Source of the DNA: Betaproteobacteria bacterium
GTDB taxonomy: Bacteria; Pseudomonadota; Gammaproteobacteria; Burkholderiales; SG8-39
Direction of reading: 5' to 3'
NCBI GenBank assembly: GCA_009693235.1
Contig: SHXR01000003.1
Coordinates: forward strand, 29,936-93,935
DNA length: 64,000 nt
A program made the translations under genes and the position numbers. A model generated the notes under the pieces. It had not been told where the DNA came from and did no database searches. It saw only the letters and a list, made by a program, of their open reading frames with translations. Shown piece by piece: positions 16,953 to 26,492 of the stretch (positions are counted from its first letter, which is position 1; each line of letters begins with the position of its first letter).

Positions 16953-17932
16953 TCAGTCCGCGCGCATGCCTGCTTCACGTGCAGTCTTGGTCCATCGCGT
17001 GACCTCCGACTGGATCAGCGCACCAAAGACTTCAGGGTTCGAATCGACGACTGGTTCCACGCCGTTGCGTTCGAGGCGGGTCTTAATCTCGGGCTGCGCC
17101 ATGGCCTTTGCGATCTCCGCGGCAAGACGATCGATGATGAAGCGCGGGGTTTTTGATGGCGCGACGATGCCTTGCCAATCGCGCACATCGAAGCCGTTTA
17201 AGCCTAGTTCGTCGAGCGTCGTACCTTAGGGAGCACCAGCGCGCGTTGCGGGCTGGCGGTGGCGAGGGCACGCAGCTTTCCGGCACGAATGTGCGCAACC
17301 GCGGCAATCCCGCTGGTGCTCAACAGATCGACTTGTTGGCCAAGAAGGGAGGCCGCAGCCGGGACTGCGCCCTTGTACGGGATGTGCCGGATATCGGTTC
17401 CGGTGCGGGCCTTGAACAATTCGCCGAACAGATGAAGCGGTGTTGCATTACCTGCCGATGCGTAGTTGAGCCGTCCCGGCTGCGCTTTGGCCGCGGCGAT
17501 GAGCTTGGACACCGATTGCCAGGGCGAATCGGCGCCCACGACCAAAAATAGCGGGCCTTGGGTTGTTTGCCGCACCGGAGCGAGATCAAGGGCCGTGTCG
17601 TACGGCATTCGTGCGACGAGGGCTGGTGCGACGGCATGCGACATGGTGATCGTGCCGAGCGTGTAACCGTCGGGCGGCGCTTTTGCTACTGCGGCGAGCG
17701 CGATCGTGCCGCTCGCCCCGGACCGGTTCTTGACGATGACCGAATGCCCCGTCGCGGCACCGATGCGCTCGCCCAGAATTCTCGCGTTGATATCAGGCGA
17801 CGATCCGGGTGCCGCGTGCGTAATGATGCGAATCGGTTTGGTCGGATAGTCGGGTGTCTGGGCGAGCGCGGCCGATTGGAAGAGCACAATGCCCAGCCCG
17901 AAGACTGATTTCGCAGTGAACCGAATTTTCAT
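16953..17932 (-). CDS. TTT/Bug substrate-binding protein, apparent frameshift
   Basis: Signal peptide SVFGLGIVLFQSAALAQ then YPTKPIRIITHAAPG; PPDGYTLGTITM, LAPVRQTTQGPL, IRHIPYKGA and LRALATASPQRALVLP, then a break. LDELGLNGFDVRDWQGIVAPSKTP continues in another frame down to 16953. One base is missing near 17216-17222 (GTACGACG where GTACCGACG would read VPT). Length is one short of a multiple of three. Close paralogue of the gene immediately downstream (15863-16843), evidently a tandem duplication. The upstream GAGAGGTTCCG gives a Shine-Dalgarno. Confidence 0.82.
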
Positions 17933-18031
17933 CGGAACCTCTCCCGTATGAACCGCGGATAGCCGAAGTAAAGCGGCGAAATAAAGCAGCGAAGTAAAAC
18001 ACGGAACCGATCGAGCATGCTCCGTGCGCTG

Positions 18032-19432
18032 CTAGTACTTCGCGCTCCCCGGCGTCCGTGGAAACGGAATAGCATCCCGCACATTCGACAGCCCGGTCGC
18101 GTAAGCCACCGTTCGTTCGAATCCAAGGCCGAAGCCTGTATGCGGCACCGAGCCGTATCGGCGCAAATCGCGATACCAGCTGTAATGATCGCGATCGAGG
18201 CCGCTTTCGGCCATGCGTGCATCGAGAATATCGAGCCGTTCTTCGCGTTGACTGCCGCCGATGATCTCGCCGATGCCGGGGGCCAGCACGTCCATCGCGG
18301 CCACCGTTTTGTCATCATCGTTCAGGCGCATGTAGAACGCCTTGATCGCTTTCGGATAATTCATCACGATTACCGGGCGACCGACATGCTTCTCGGTGAG
18401 GTAGCGCTCGTGTTCGGACTGCATATCGATGCCCCAATGCACCGGGTAGTCGAATTTCTGCTTCGAGCGTTCGAGGATCGCGATGGCCTCCGTGTAGTCC
18501 ATGCGCACGAATTCTTTGTCGACGATGCCTTGAAGCTTCGCCACGATGCCCTTTTCGATGCGCTCATCGAAGAAAGCCATGTCCTCCGGACGCTCATTCA
18601 ACAGCGTCTTGAAAATATGCTTCAAGAGGGCTTCGGCAAGACTCGCGTCATCGGCCAGATCGGCGAATGCGATCTCCGGTTCGATCATCCAGAATTCCGC
18701 GAGGTGGCGGCTGGTGTTCGAATTCTCTGCGCGGAACGTCGGGCCGAACGTATAGACCTTCGACATCGCCAGACAGTACGTTTCTACATTGAGTTGCCCG
18801 GACACGGTAAGAAACGTTTCGCGCCCGAAGAAATCCTGCGAGAAATCTATTTTGCCGGCGGGCGTGCGCGGCAGATTGGCGAGATCGAGAGTCGAGACGC
18901 GAAATAGCGCCCCCGCACCTTCTGCGTCGGAGGCGGTGATGATCGGCGTGTTGACCCAGAAGAATCCGTTGTCATCGAAGAACCGATGGATGGCTTTGGC
19001 AATCGTGTGGCGCACCCGCGTGGCAGCCCCGATCACATTGGTGCGTGGCCGCAGATGTGCGACCTCGCGCAGAAATTCCAGCGTGTGCGGCTTCGGTTGA
19101 ATCGGATAGGTGTCGGGATCATCGACCAAGCCGACGACTTTCACCGCGCTCGCCTGCATCTCGAATGGCTGCCCTTTGGTTGGCGAGGGGACGATCATGC
19201 CGGTCGCCTCCAGCGAACATCCTGCGGTGAGATGCAGCACGCCGTCGGTATAGTTCAGGAGCGTATTCGGTGCGACCACTTGCACCGGATGAAATGACGA
19301 TCCATCCGAGACGCTCACGAATGAAAAGCCCGCCTTGGAATCGCGACGCGTGCGGACCCAGCCGCGCACGGTCACGGGTGTGTCGGTAGGGGCCTTGCCG
19401 GCCAAGACTTCAGCGCAGGTCAATATGGTCAT
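18032..19432 (-). CDS. asnS: Asparagine-tRNA ligase
   Basis: 466 residues, the usual AsnRS length. The N-terminal OB-fold anticodon-binding domain ([31 protein letters not shown]) is followed by the class II catalytic core. Motif 1 lies around [19 protein letters not shown], motif 2 is [22 protein letters not shown] (two parts quoted: [15 protein letters not shown] and MIEPE) and motif 3 is [10 protein letters not shown]. Catalyses ATP-dependent charging of tRNA-Asn in the cytoplasm. GAGAGATACCC precedes the ATG. Frame is intact. The VapBC-like module is 39 bp upstream. Confidence 0.96.
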   Translation of the reverse strand: MTILTCAEVLAGKAPTDTPVTVRGWVRTRRDSKAGFSFVSVSDGSSFHPVQVVAPNTLLNYTDGVLHLTAGCSLEATGMIVPSPTKGQPFEMQASAVKVVGLVDDPDTYPIQPKPHTLEFLREVAHLRPRTNVIGAATRVRHTIAKAIHRFFDDNGFFWVNTPIITASDAEGAGALFRVSTLDLANLPRTPAGKIDFSQDFFGRETFLTVSGQLNVETYCLAMSKVYTFGPTFRAENSNTSRHLAEFWMIEPEIAFADLADDASLAEALLKHIFKTLLNERPEDMAFFDERIEKGIVAKLQGIVDKEFVRMDYTEAIAILERSKQKFDYPVHWGIDMQSEHERYLTEKHVGRPVIVMNYPKAIKAFYMRLNDDDKTVAAMDVLAPGIGEIIGGSQREERLDILDARMAESGLDRDHYSWYRDLRRYGSVPHTGFGLGFERTVAYATGLSNVRDAIPFPRTPGSAKY

Positions 19433-19470
19433 GGGTATCTCTCATGTTGCGTCCAGTGCGCGACGTTTCC

Positions 19471-19857
19471 TCACCACATGGTTCGGACCGGATACTGTCG
19501 AATCAGTGCATCGGGGGTGAGAATAACCAAACCGTCGACAATAGCCTGACAGACCAGGATACGATCGAATGGGTCCCGATGCGGATTGGGGAGCGATGCG
19601 AGTTGAACGGTGGCCGCTTCGGTAATAGGAAGTGCATCGATACGATGCGCGAGACGTTGCGCGGGGATGAACTCTTGTGGTGGCACAGGTAGCGGGAGTT
19701 TGCCGAGCTGATGTTTAACGGTAATTTCCCAGGCCGATGCGGCGCTCAGAAAAATCTCGTTGTCCGCATCGCGAAACAGGGTTCGACACGTTTCGCTCAA
19801 TGCCGGGCTTTCCGCCGCTATCCAAAGAAACGTGCAGGTATCGAGCAGAATTTTCAA
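19471..19857 (-). CDS. PIN-domain toxin (VapC-like)
   Basis: 128 residues. PIN acidic residues are visible: LLDTCTFLW (Asp6), SAASAWEITVKHQLGKL (Glu near 44), HRDPFDR (two Asp near 93-96) and LTPDALI. Expected Mg-dependent ribonuclease acting on translation. Start overlaps the antitoxin stop by four bases, the standard antitoxin-then-toxin arrangement. Located just upstream of asnS in the same direction. Confidence 0.87.
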   Translation of the reverse strand: MKILLDTCTFLWIAAESPALSETCRTLFRDADNEIFLSAASAWEITVKHQLGKLPLPVPPQEFIPAQRLAHRIDALPITEAATVQLASLPNPHRDPFDRILVCQAIVDGLVILTPDALIRQYPVRTMW

Positions 19858-20099
19858 ACCGGGCCGGCTTCAAACGTTTTGAGCATGTCTTCCGGCAGCG
19901 GTTCGAAAAAACTTTCCGGCACCGAAAATTCCGCTTTGGCCAAGCCGATCGGGCGCGGCTTGCTCGCTTGTCGTGGCAACGCGCGCAATTCCGCGACCGG
20001 GACATTCCGCTTGCAAATCAACAGACTTTCGCCCGGTCGCAACTTGGCGAGGTACTTGGAAAGCTGGGTTTTAGCTTCGTGAATATTGATTGAAATCAT
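19854..20099 (-). CDS. Phd/YefM-type antitoxin
   Basis: 81 residues. INIHEAKTQLSKYLAKLRPGE is the Phd-family DNA-binding N-terminus, followed by a flexible tail (KPRPIGLAKAEF, SVPESFFEPLPEDML) that would wrap the toxin. It precedes and overlaps the PIN-domain toxin gene. Presumed to bind and repress its own promoter. An AT-rich stretch upstream (20095-20130) is the likely promoter/operator region. Confidence 0.87.
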   Translation of the reverse strand: MISINIHEAKTQLSKYLAKLRPGESLLICKRNVPVAELRALPRQASKPRPIGLAKAEFSVPESFFEPLPEDMLKTFEAGPV

Positions 20100-20183
20100 G
20101 GTTTTAATCTAGCCTATGAACATGACTAAGTCAAGGGCGGCGCGCGGCGCAGTGACGGGTGAAGGGTGAAAGGAATCGCCCCG

Positions 20184-20972
20184 CTATTCGCGGTAGCTGG
20201 GGTCGATCCGATCGAGCTTGCGCAGTAGGGCGGGCCATTCGAGTACGCCAAACGGGCGGCGCGTTCCGGGTTGATAGTTGAGATAAGTCTTCGCCACGAT
20301 ATCGGCGGGGACCAGATGCAATTCGCTGTTGCAGGCCATCGCGGCAAGCTGCGTTCGGCAAGATAGCTCCAGCCGATGCATGGCATTGAACGCTTCGGGA
20401 ACGGTTCGCCCGACCGTGAGGAGCCCGTGATTACGCATGATCATCGCGTTGTTGTCACCGAGATCGCGGACCAGCGCCTCCTGCATCGACATGTCGAGCA
20501 CAACGCCTTCGTAGTCGTGATAGCTGATCTGTGCGAATCGCATCGAGGTCTGGGTCGCAGGGAGCAGACCGCATTTCAACATCGATACCGCCATGCCCGG
20601 CCACGTATGCGTGTGGATGACGCAACCGATTTCAGGCTTCGCTTCATGAATGGCAGTGTGGATCACCACGCCCGCTTGATTGATGCCGTAATTGAGATCC
20701 CCGAAATCCGGCCGGGCGAGCACCTTGCCGTGATGGTCAATCTTAACGAGGCTGGATGCGGTGATTTCCTCGTACAACATGCCGTACGCATTGATGAGGA
20801 GGGCGTTGTCATCGCCCGGCACGCGCGCCGAAATATGATTGGCGATCATGTCCGACATGCCGTAATGCGCGATCAGGCGATAACAGGCCGCCAGATCGAC
20901 GCGGGCCTGCCACTCCGCCTCCGAGCAGGCCTTTTTCATCGATTGCAGCGGCATGTGGGAAAGGTCGGTCAT
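20184..20972 (-). CDS. Class II aldolase/adducin-family protein
   Basis: 262 residues. Features of the zinc aldolase fold are YGMSDMIANHISARVPG near residue 38, GVVIHTAIHEAKPEIGCVIHTHT with the HTH zinc pair, a further His (SYHDYEG) and MIMRNHGLLTVG. Could be a fuculose-phosphate-type aldolase, a 3-oxo-acid decarboxylase or a ribulose-phosphate-type enzyme; the specific reaction cannot be read. GGAGCC precedes the ATG. First gene seen of the 20-28 kb catabolic stretch. Confidence 0.87.
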   Translation of the reverse strand: MTDLSHMPLQSMKKACSEAEWQARVDLAACYRLIAHYGMSDMIANHISARVPGDDNALLINAYGMLYEEITASSLVKIDHHGKVLARPDFGDLNYGINQAGVVIHTAIHEAKPEIGCVIHTHTWPGMAVSMLKCGLLPATQTSMRFAQISYHDYEGVVLDMSMQEALVRDLGDNNAMIMRNHGLLTVGRTVPEAFNAMHRLELSCRTQLAAMACNSELHLVPADIVAKTYLNYQPGTRRPFGVLEWPALLRKLDRIDPSYRE

Positions 20973-21003
20973 CGTAGGCTCCGGTTAGGTGCGGGCGGCG
21001 GGT

Positions 21004-21744
21004 TCAATGCAGATTGCGGCGGAGCAAAGCGAACAGCCGCTCCCAATGCCGTTCGGCTGCGGGCTTGTTGTATTTTTGCCGCTGCGGAAAGGCAAAGCCG
21101 TGACCGACGCCTGGGTAGACTTCGATCGTGGCGCGCGTGCCGGCTGTTTTCAACGCGGCGCGGAGTTGTTCGATCTGCGCGGGCGGTGTGAGTTCGTCGG
21201 TTTCACCGAATGCGAAATACGCTTCGCCTTTGATCTTGCCGACATGCAGATGTGGGCTATCGGGTTTATCGGTGGCAAGCGACACACCGTAATAAGACGC
21301 GATGGCGGCGAAACGCTCCGGATAGTGATAACCGGCCACCGAGACGAACGGGCCGCTCATGCAGTAGCCCACCGCCCCGAGTGCTCCTTTGCGGATGTAG
21401 GGTTGCTTGTCGATGAAAGCGAGCAGATCACCGGTATCGTCGGCAATGGCTTGATTCGAGAGCGAGTGCATCAGCGAGTACATGCGCTTGCGTTCGGCGC
21501 TATCGGCGATGAATGTTTCGGGTGAGAGCACCGTGCCGTGACCATGCCGGTAATACAAATTCGGCAAGAGCACGCAATAGCCGACGGTCGCAATACGGCG
21601 CACCATGTCAAGCAGCTCTTCGCGAATGCCGGGCGCGTCCATGTAGAAAATGATGCCCGGCCATGGGCCATCCTTTTCCGGGCGGCAGATGAAGGTATCG
21701 ACGCTGCCTGCGCGGGTGGGGATATTGGTTTGCAGTTCAATCAT
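21004..21744 (-). CDS. Dienelactone hydrolase-family protein
   Basis: 246 residues, alpha/beta fold. The Cys nucleophile elbow is GYCMSGPF, the oxyanion region is FYMDAPGIREELLDM, and YPGVGHGFAFPQRQKYN carries the catalytic His. FGETDELTPP carries the Asp. The family opens lactone rings in chlorocatechol and related routes, but most members have other or unknown substrates. AAGGAG eight bases upstream supports ATG at 21744, not 21846. It follows the class II aldolase in the same direction with a 30-bp gap, so the two may be one transcript. Confidence 0.88.
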   Translation of the reverse strand: MIELQTNIPTRAGSVDTFICRPEKDGPWPGIIFYMDAPGIREELLDMVRRIATVGYCVLLPNLYYRHGHGTVLSPETFIADSAERKRMYSLMHSLSNQAIADDTGDLLAFIDKQPYIRKGALGAVGYCMSGPFVSVAGYHYPERFAAIASYYGVSLATDKPDSPHLHVGKIKGEAYFAFGETDELTPPAQIEQLRAALKTAGTRATIEVYPGVGHGFAFPQRQKYNKPAAERHWERLFALLRRNLH

Positions 21745-21872
21745 TGCGCACTCCTTGCAATGGGTGGGCGGCGAATTCGGGCCGGCGCGGGTTCGGTCCA
21801 TCATTTTACTTCGGGTTTCTCCGGGCGTCTGGATAGGCCCGCTCAATCCGTTCGGGTCATAAGCCCAATTCG

Positions 21873-22925
21873 ATGGATGGATTAAATGGTGATGGGATGC
21901 AGAACGAATGCGATCGGATCAACATGCTTGACACGGCATCGCGTTCGCGCGCTGGGGCGGGTCCGTGGATCGCTTCCGGCCTGATTGCCCTCGCTGGCGT
22001 GAACACATCCCACCTGCTTGCCCAGACCTATCCGAACAAACCGGTTCGCATGATCGTCGCATCACCGGCAGGCAGCGTGCCCGATACCCTGGCGCGATCG
22101 CTTGGTCTGCCGATCGGCGAAGCGTTCGGTCATCCAGTGGTCGTTGAGAACCGGCCCGGCGCCAATGGCAACATCGGCATGGAAGCCTGTGCTCGTGCAA
22201 CACCCGACGGCTACACGATCTGCATGGCAAGCGGGGCGATCATTACGCTTAACCCGTTCGCGTACGCGAAGATACCGTTCGAGGTTGAAGACCTGGTGCC
22301 GGTCGTGCATGTCGTGAATTTCGATCAGGCCATCGCGGTCGCGATGAGTCTGCCGGTCAACAACATCCGTGAATTGATCGACTATGCGAGGGCGAAGCCC
22401 GGTGCGCTCAGCTGGGCCTCGCTTGGGAATGGCAGCACCGCCCATCTCTACCTGGAATGGCTGCAATCGAAGTCCGGGGTGCGCATCGTGCATGTGCCGT
22501 ATAAGAGCTCGCCGCAGGCGCTCCAATCTGTTGCGACCGTCGAGACGCACATCACGACGCTCACGCCTACCCTTTTCGCACCGTTCGTGGCTTCGGGAAA
22601 GATCAAAGTGTTGGCGGTGGTCAGTGGTTCCGCACGAACACCCACCATGCCCAATGTGCCCACGTTCGCCGAACAGGGCTACGATCTCTATTTTCGCAAC
22701 TGGGCGGCCTTCTACTATCAGAAGGGCGTTGCTGCGGAGCCGGTCAGGCGATGGAATGCCGAAGTGAATCGTGTGATCACCGATCCCGCCTTCGTGCAGC
22801 GTTTTCTCACCACGCTTGGCGTCTCTCCTGCCGGTGGAACGCCCGAGGCGCTGGCGGCCTTTGCGAAGAAGAGCCGCGTGACGGGCGCGGAATTGGCGAA
22901 GATAGCAAATCTAAAATTCGATTAA
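21873..22925 (+). CDS. TTT/Bug substrate-binding protein
   Basis: Up to 350 residues. The hydrophobic leader SGLIALAGVNTSHLLAQ then YPNKPVRMIVASPAGSVPD; TPDGYTICMAS, VHVPYKSSPQALQS, PNVPTFAEQGYD and LGVSPAGGTPEAL follow. Divergent from the dienelactone hydrolase gene. Several in-frame starts exist (21873, 21897, 21924); none has a strong Shine-Dalgarno, so the mature protein is secure but the leader length is not. Next gene downstream is the isomerase, 29 bp away. Confidence 0.9.
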   Translation: MDGLNGDGMQNECDRINMLDTASRSRAGAGPWIASGLIALAGVNTSHLLAQTYPNKPVRMIVASPAGSVPDTLARSLGLPIGEAFGHPVVVENRPGANGNIGMEACARATPDGYTICMASGAIITLNPFAYAKIPFEVEDLVPVVHVVNFDQAIAVAMSLPVNNIRELIDYARAKPGALSWASLGNGSTAHLYLEWLQSKSGVRIVHVPYKSSPQALQSVATVETHITTLTPTLFAPFVASGKIKVLAVVSGSARTPTMPNVPTFAEQGYDLYFRNWAAFYYQKGVAAEPVRRWNAEVNRVITDPAFVQRFLTTLGVSPAGGTPEALAAFAKKSRVTGAELAKIANLKFD

Positions 22926-22954
22926 CGCGCACGCATCGGCGAGGAACATACGCA

Positions 22955-23658
22955 ATGTCAACCTGGGATCATAAGATCGGCATCATCGTGCCCTCCTGGA
23001 ATACCGTGATGGAGTACGAAATGCAGCGCATGGCCGGCGGCGTGATGTCGGTGCACACCGAGCGCGTCCGGCACACGCGGACACTGAAGAGAATCTCGCC
23101 TGGATGAGTACGCAGACCCCGCTTGCCGCCGAACTGCTCTCGTATGCCAAGGTCGATACGATTTGCTACGGCTGCACCGGCAGCGGTTTTCTTAAAACGC
23201 CTGCAGCGGACCAACAGCTCGCCGCAGATCTTGAGGCGCGCACCGGCATTCCAAGTTTGACGACCTCTGCGTCGGTGGCCGATGCGTTGCGCGCGTTAGG
23301 TGCGAAACGCATCAGTGTCGCCTCGCCCTATGAGCCGTGGCTCAATGAGAAGCTCCGCGTCTATTTGACCGCGGCCGGTTTCGAGATCCTCGCCTTGCAG
23401 GGCTTGGGCACGCAGGCGCATGCGACCATCAGCACGGAGCGGGTCCGGGTGCTCGCGGCGGAAGTCGTGCGACCGGAAACGGAGGCGATCTTTATCAGCT
23501 GCTCGAATTTCCGCACGCTCGATATCATCGAGTCAATCGAACAATCGCTTGGCAAGCCAGTCGTAACGAGTAACCAGGCGTCGATGTGGAAGAGCTTGCG
23601 ACGCCTCGGCGATAGGCGGGTGATCGCAAACGCCGGACGTCTCTTTAAGGAAGCCTAA
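22955..23658 (+). CDS. Maleate isomerase/arylmalonate decarboxylase-like enzyme, apparent frameshift
   Basis: About 234 residues after repair. WDHKIGIIVPSWNTVMEYE is the typical N-terminus. ICYGCTGSGFLK carries the first catalytic Cys and EAIFISCSNFRTLD the second, as in the Asp/Glu racemase superfamily maleate isomerases. The first 50 codons are in one frame and the rest, from MSTQTP at 23104, in another. GG at 23079-23080 needs one more G to read HTRDTEENLAWMS. The interval is one short of a multiple of three. GAGGAA eight bases upstream supports the ATG at 22955. It lies between two TTT receptor genes and its stop overlaps the next start (TAATG). Confidence 0.82.
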
Positions 23659-24668
23659 TGCGCACCGCATACTGTTCTCGCCGGCATCAACGCGTTCGAA
23701 AATTCGCGGGCAACGTTGTCTTCTGCATTGCCAGCCTGTGTTCGGCAGCAGGAGTGATCGCCCAGACGCAAGACTATCCAACCAAACCGGTGCGCATTAT
23801 CGTGCCGTTCCCGGCGGGTGGGACCACCGACATCATCGCGCGCGCGATCGGGCAGAAGCTGTCGGATGAATGGAAGCAGCCGGTGCTCATCGACAACCGG
23901 CCTGGCGGCGGGGCCAACATCGGTGCCGAGCTCGCGGCCAAGTCGGCGCCGGATGGCAGCACGTTGTTTGTCGCCTCAACGGCTCATAGCATCAACGCCA
24001 CGTTGTATGCGAAGCTTGCCTACGATCCAATCAAGGATTTCTCGCCGATTACCTTGATGGCGGTGACGGCTTCGGTGCTGGTCGTGCATCCCTCGGTGCC
24101 GATCAATGACCTCAAGGAATTGATTGCGTTGCTCAAGCAGCGTCCGGGCAACTTGAACTACGCATCTGCCGGCAACGGCAGCCTGCCGCATCTGGCCGGC
24201 GAAATGTTCAAGTCGATGACCGCGACCAACATCGTGCATATCCCCTATAAGGGCGATCCGCAGGCGATGAATGATTTGCTGGGTGGACAGGTGTCTCTGA
24301 CCTTTGCCACGGCGCCGCAAGCCGTCCCGCATATCAAGGCGGGCAAGCTGAAGGTGCTTGGCGTCAGCACCGCGCAACGGATCCCCGCACTGCCCGATGT
24401 GCCAACGATGGCCGAAGCAGGACTGCCCGGTTTCGAGGCCAGCAACTTCCATGGTCTAGTCGGTCCGGCCGGCTTGGTGCCAGCGATCGTCGACAAAATC
24501 AATGCCGCGGTGGTGCGCATCGTGCGTGAGCCCGCGATGAGCAAGTATCTTAGCGATCAGGGTGCCGATCCGGTGACCAATACGCCCGCTGAATACGCCG
24601 CCAAGATCAAAGAAGAAGTCGCGACCTGGGCGAAGGTAGTGCGCTCGTCGGGCGCGAAGATCGACTGA
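23658..24668 (+). CDS. TTT/Bug substrate-binding protein
   Basis: 336 residues. Leader NVVFCIASLCSAAGVIAQ then YPTKPVRIIVPFPAGGTTD; DGSTLFVASTAHS, YDPIKDFSPITLMA, VHIPYKGDPQAM, PDVPTMAEAGLPGFE and ADPVTNTPAEYAA follow. ATG overlaps the stop of the isomerase gene by one base, so the two are translationally coupled. That coupling is a reason to suspect the bound ligand is a dicarboxylate handled by the isomerase. Converges on the second dienelactone hydrolase gene. Confidence 0.94.
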   Translation: MRTAYCSRRHQRVRKFAGNVVFCIASLCSAAGVIAQTQDYPTKPVRIIVPFPAGGTTDIIARAIGQKLSDEWKQPVLIDNRPGGGANIGAELAAKSAPDGSTLFVASTAHSINATLYAKLAYDPIKDFSPITLMAVTASVLVVHPSVPINDLKELIALLKQRPGNLNYASAGNGSLPHLAGEMFKSMTATNIVHIPYKGDPQAMNDLLGGQVSLTFATAPQAVPHIKAGKLKVLGVSTAQRIPALPDVPTMAEAGLPGFEASNFHGLVGPAGLVPAIVDKINAAVVRIVREPAMSKYLSDQGADPVTNTPAEYAAKIKEEVATWAKVVRSSGAKID

Positions 24669-24679
24669 CGATTGCATCA

Positions 24680-25378
24680 TCAAGTACGTAGCTTGTCGAG
24701 AATCGCCAACGTCTTGCCGACCGAGAACTCGTAGGTCTTCGCATCGAAGGTCTTCGGATTGTCGTTGAACATATAGCCGTGTTGCACGCCCGGAAAAATA
24801 TGTAGCTCCACGTTTGCGATCGTGGCGGTCGCTTGGCGATAGGCCTCCAACACCGGTGGTGGGGCCGCGTGATCCTGGTCGCCCCAGATGATGCACACCG
24901 GTTTCTTTAATCCTTCGAGCGCGCCGATGTAATCCAGCATCTGTGTGCCATGACACGAAATGCCGGCATCATAGCCAAGGCGTGCGGGGCCAAGCAACGC
25001 ATAGGGGCCGCCGAAGCAATAGCCGATCGCCGCCACTTTGCTGTTGCAGAGAGCGTGTTTCTTCACGAGCGCGAGGGTGTCGGCCATGTCTGCTTCGCCC
25101 TTTTTGATCACATCAAGGCGCGGCTGCCCGCGCGCTGTGGTGCGGGAATCGTCGCGCGCCAACGGCCCGGGAACGGTCCGCCAGAACAAATCGGGCGCGG
25201 CGGCGAGAAACCCGTGCGCGGCGAATTCATCGGCCATGGCGCGCAGTTCCTTCGTCACGCCATGGATCGCGGAGGCGAGCACGATCGCGGGCACCTTCTT
25301 GCTGCCCTCGGGGACAACGACGTAACAGTCAAAAGAACCGCCGCCTGATGAGGTAATCCGAATATCCGTTCGTTGCAT
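24680..25378 (-). CDS. Dienelactone hydrolase-family protein
   Basis: 232 residues, alpha/beta fold. The Cys nucleophile is in IGYCFGGPYAL (residue ~119), Asp in IIWGDQDHAAPP and His in FPGVQHGYMFND. The N-terminal SGGGSFDCYVVVPEG is typical of the family. GAGGAG precedes the ATG at 25378. It reads toward the TTT receptor at 23658-24668 with an 11-bp gap between stops. Substrate unknown; the family includes hydrolases of dienelactones and other activated esters. Confidence 0.9.
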   Translation of the reverse strand: MQRTDIRITSSGGGSFDCYVVVPEGSKKVPAIVLASAIHGVTKELRAMADEFAAHGFLAAAPDLFWRTVPGPLARDDSRTTARGQPRLDVIKKGEADMADTLALVKKHALCNSKVAAIGYCFGGPYALLGPARLGYDAGISCHGTQMLDYIGALEGLKKPVCIIWGDQDHAAPPPVLEAYRQATATIANVELHIFPGVQHGYMFNDNPKTFDAKTYEFSVGKTLAILDKLRT

Positions 25379-25433
25379 GAAAATCTCCTCGATCGAATGG
25401 TAGGTAGAGTATCAGGCTAGGCGCGTGGCCACT

Positions 25434-26378
25434 TCACTCCTGCATCGGGATGCGCGCATCCTGAATCAATTTTGCAAACGCTGCGATGTCGCCTTTGTAG
25501 CGGGCATCGAATTGCTCAGGGGTGGTGCCGACCGGCTCATAGCCCAAAGTGGGCAGACGATCCTTCATATCCTGCAGCGCCAGCACTGCGGCGATATCGC
25601 GTTGAATTCGCTGGATCGTGTCACGCGGCGTTTGCGTCGGTGCGAGGATGCCGAGCCATCCGGCATATTCTGCTTTCGGGAAGCCCCGCTTCGATGATGC
25701 CGGGTACATCGGGTAGCGCGCTTGCGCGTTCGGCGCTCGTGACCGCCAAGGCACGGAGCCGTCCCGCCTTGACATGACCGACGATCGCCGAGGGCGGCAG
25801 AAACGCCGCTTGTACTTCGCCACTCACCAAGGCAGGGCCAACCTGCGCATCACCCTTGTACGGCACGTGCAGCATGTCAGTGCCGGTGGCCGCCTTGAAT
25901 AACTCCATGACCAGATGCGGCGCAACGCCCATGCCCGTCGAGCCATAACTGATGCTGCCCGGTTTCGCCTTGGCCAGATCGACGAGCTCTTTGGCTGACT
26001 GAACGCCCAGCTTGGGATTGACTGCGAGGGCCAGGTAGGAGGCAGTAAGCTGGGTGACCGCGGCAAAGTCCTTGATTGGATCGAATGGCAGCTTTCTATA
26101 AAGGCTCGGACTGATCGCCAGACCGTTGGTCGTGATGAGGAGCGTGTAGCCATCGGGGCTGCTTTCGCTACCGCATCGGTGCCGATGTTGCCGCCCGCGC
26201 CCACGCGGTTTTCCACCGGCACCTGCTGGCTCCAGTGGGCACCCAGCTTCTGACTCACTAAACGGGCCACCGTGTCGACGGCCCCACCCGCCGGAAACGG
26301 CACGATCAAGCGCACCGGTTTCGTTGGAAATGTCTGCGCGCACAAAAGACCGCAACCGAGGGCTAGGACAACGGGCAT
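25434..26378 (-). CDS. TTT/Bug substrate-binding protein, two apparent frameshifts
   Basis: Leader MPVVLALGCGLLCA then QTFPTKPVRLIVPFPAGG and the Bug core in three consecutive frames. The first break is at 26155-26158 (plus-strand GGGG; one more restores AxPDGYTLLITTNG). The second is at 25684-25687 (plus-strand CCCC; one fewer restores IIEAGFPKAEYAGWLG). The lesions cancel in length (945 bp). HVPYKGDAQVG and LGYEPVGTTPEQ are the usual late motifs. The start is unclear: ATG at 26378 or an in-frame TTG a few codons upstream. Divergent from the SDR gene. Confidence 0.78.
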
Positions 26379-26492
26379 AGCAAGCAATCGCAACCAACTA
26401 TTTATGGCAGGGCGGATATCCGAAACGTGTGCGACGATGATGGGCAAGTGTTGGTGGATCAAAGCGATCCATCGTTGCGAACAGGAGATCAC

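Noticed and set aside
18017..18907. Plus-strand frame of 296 codons opposite asnS
   Set aside because: Antisense shadow of a conserved tRNA synthetase.
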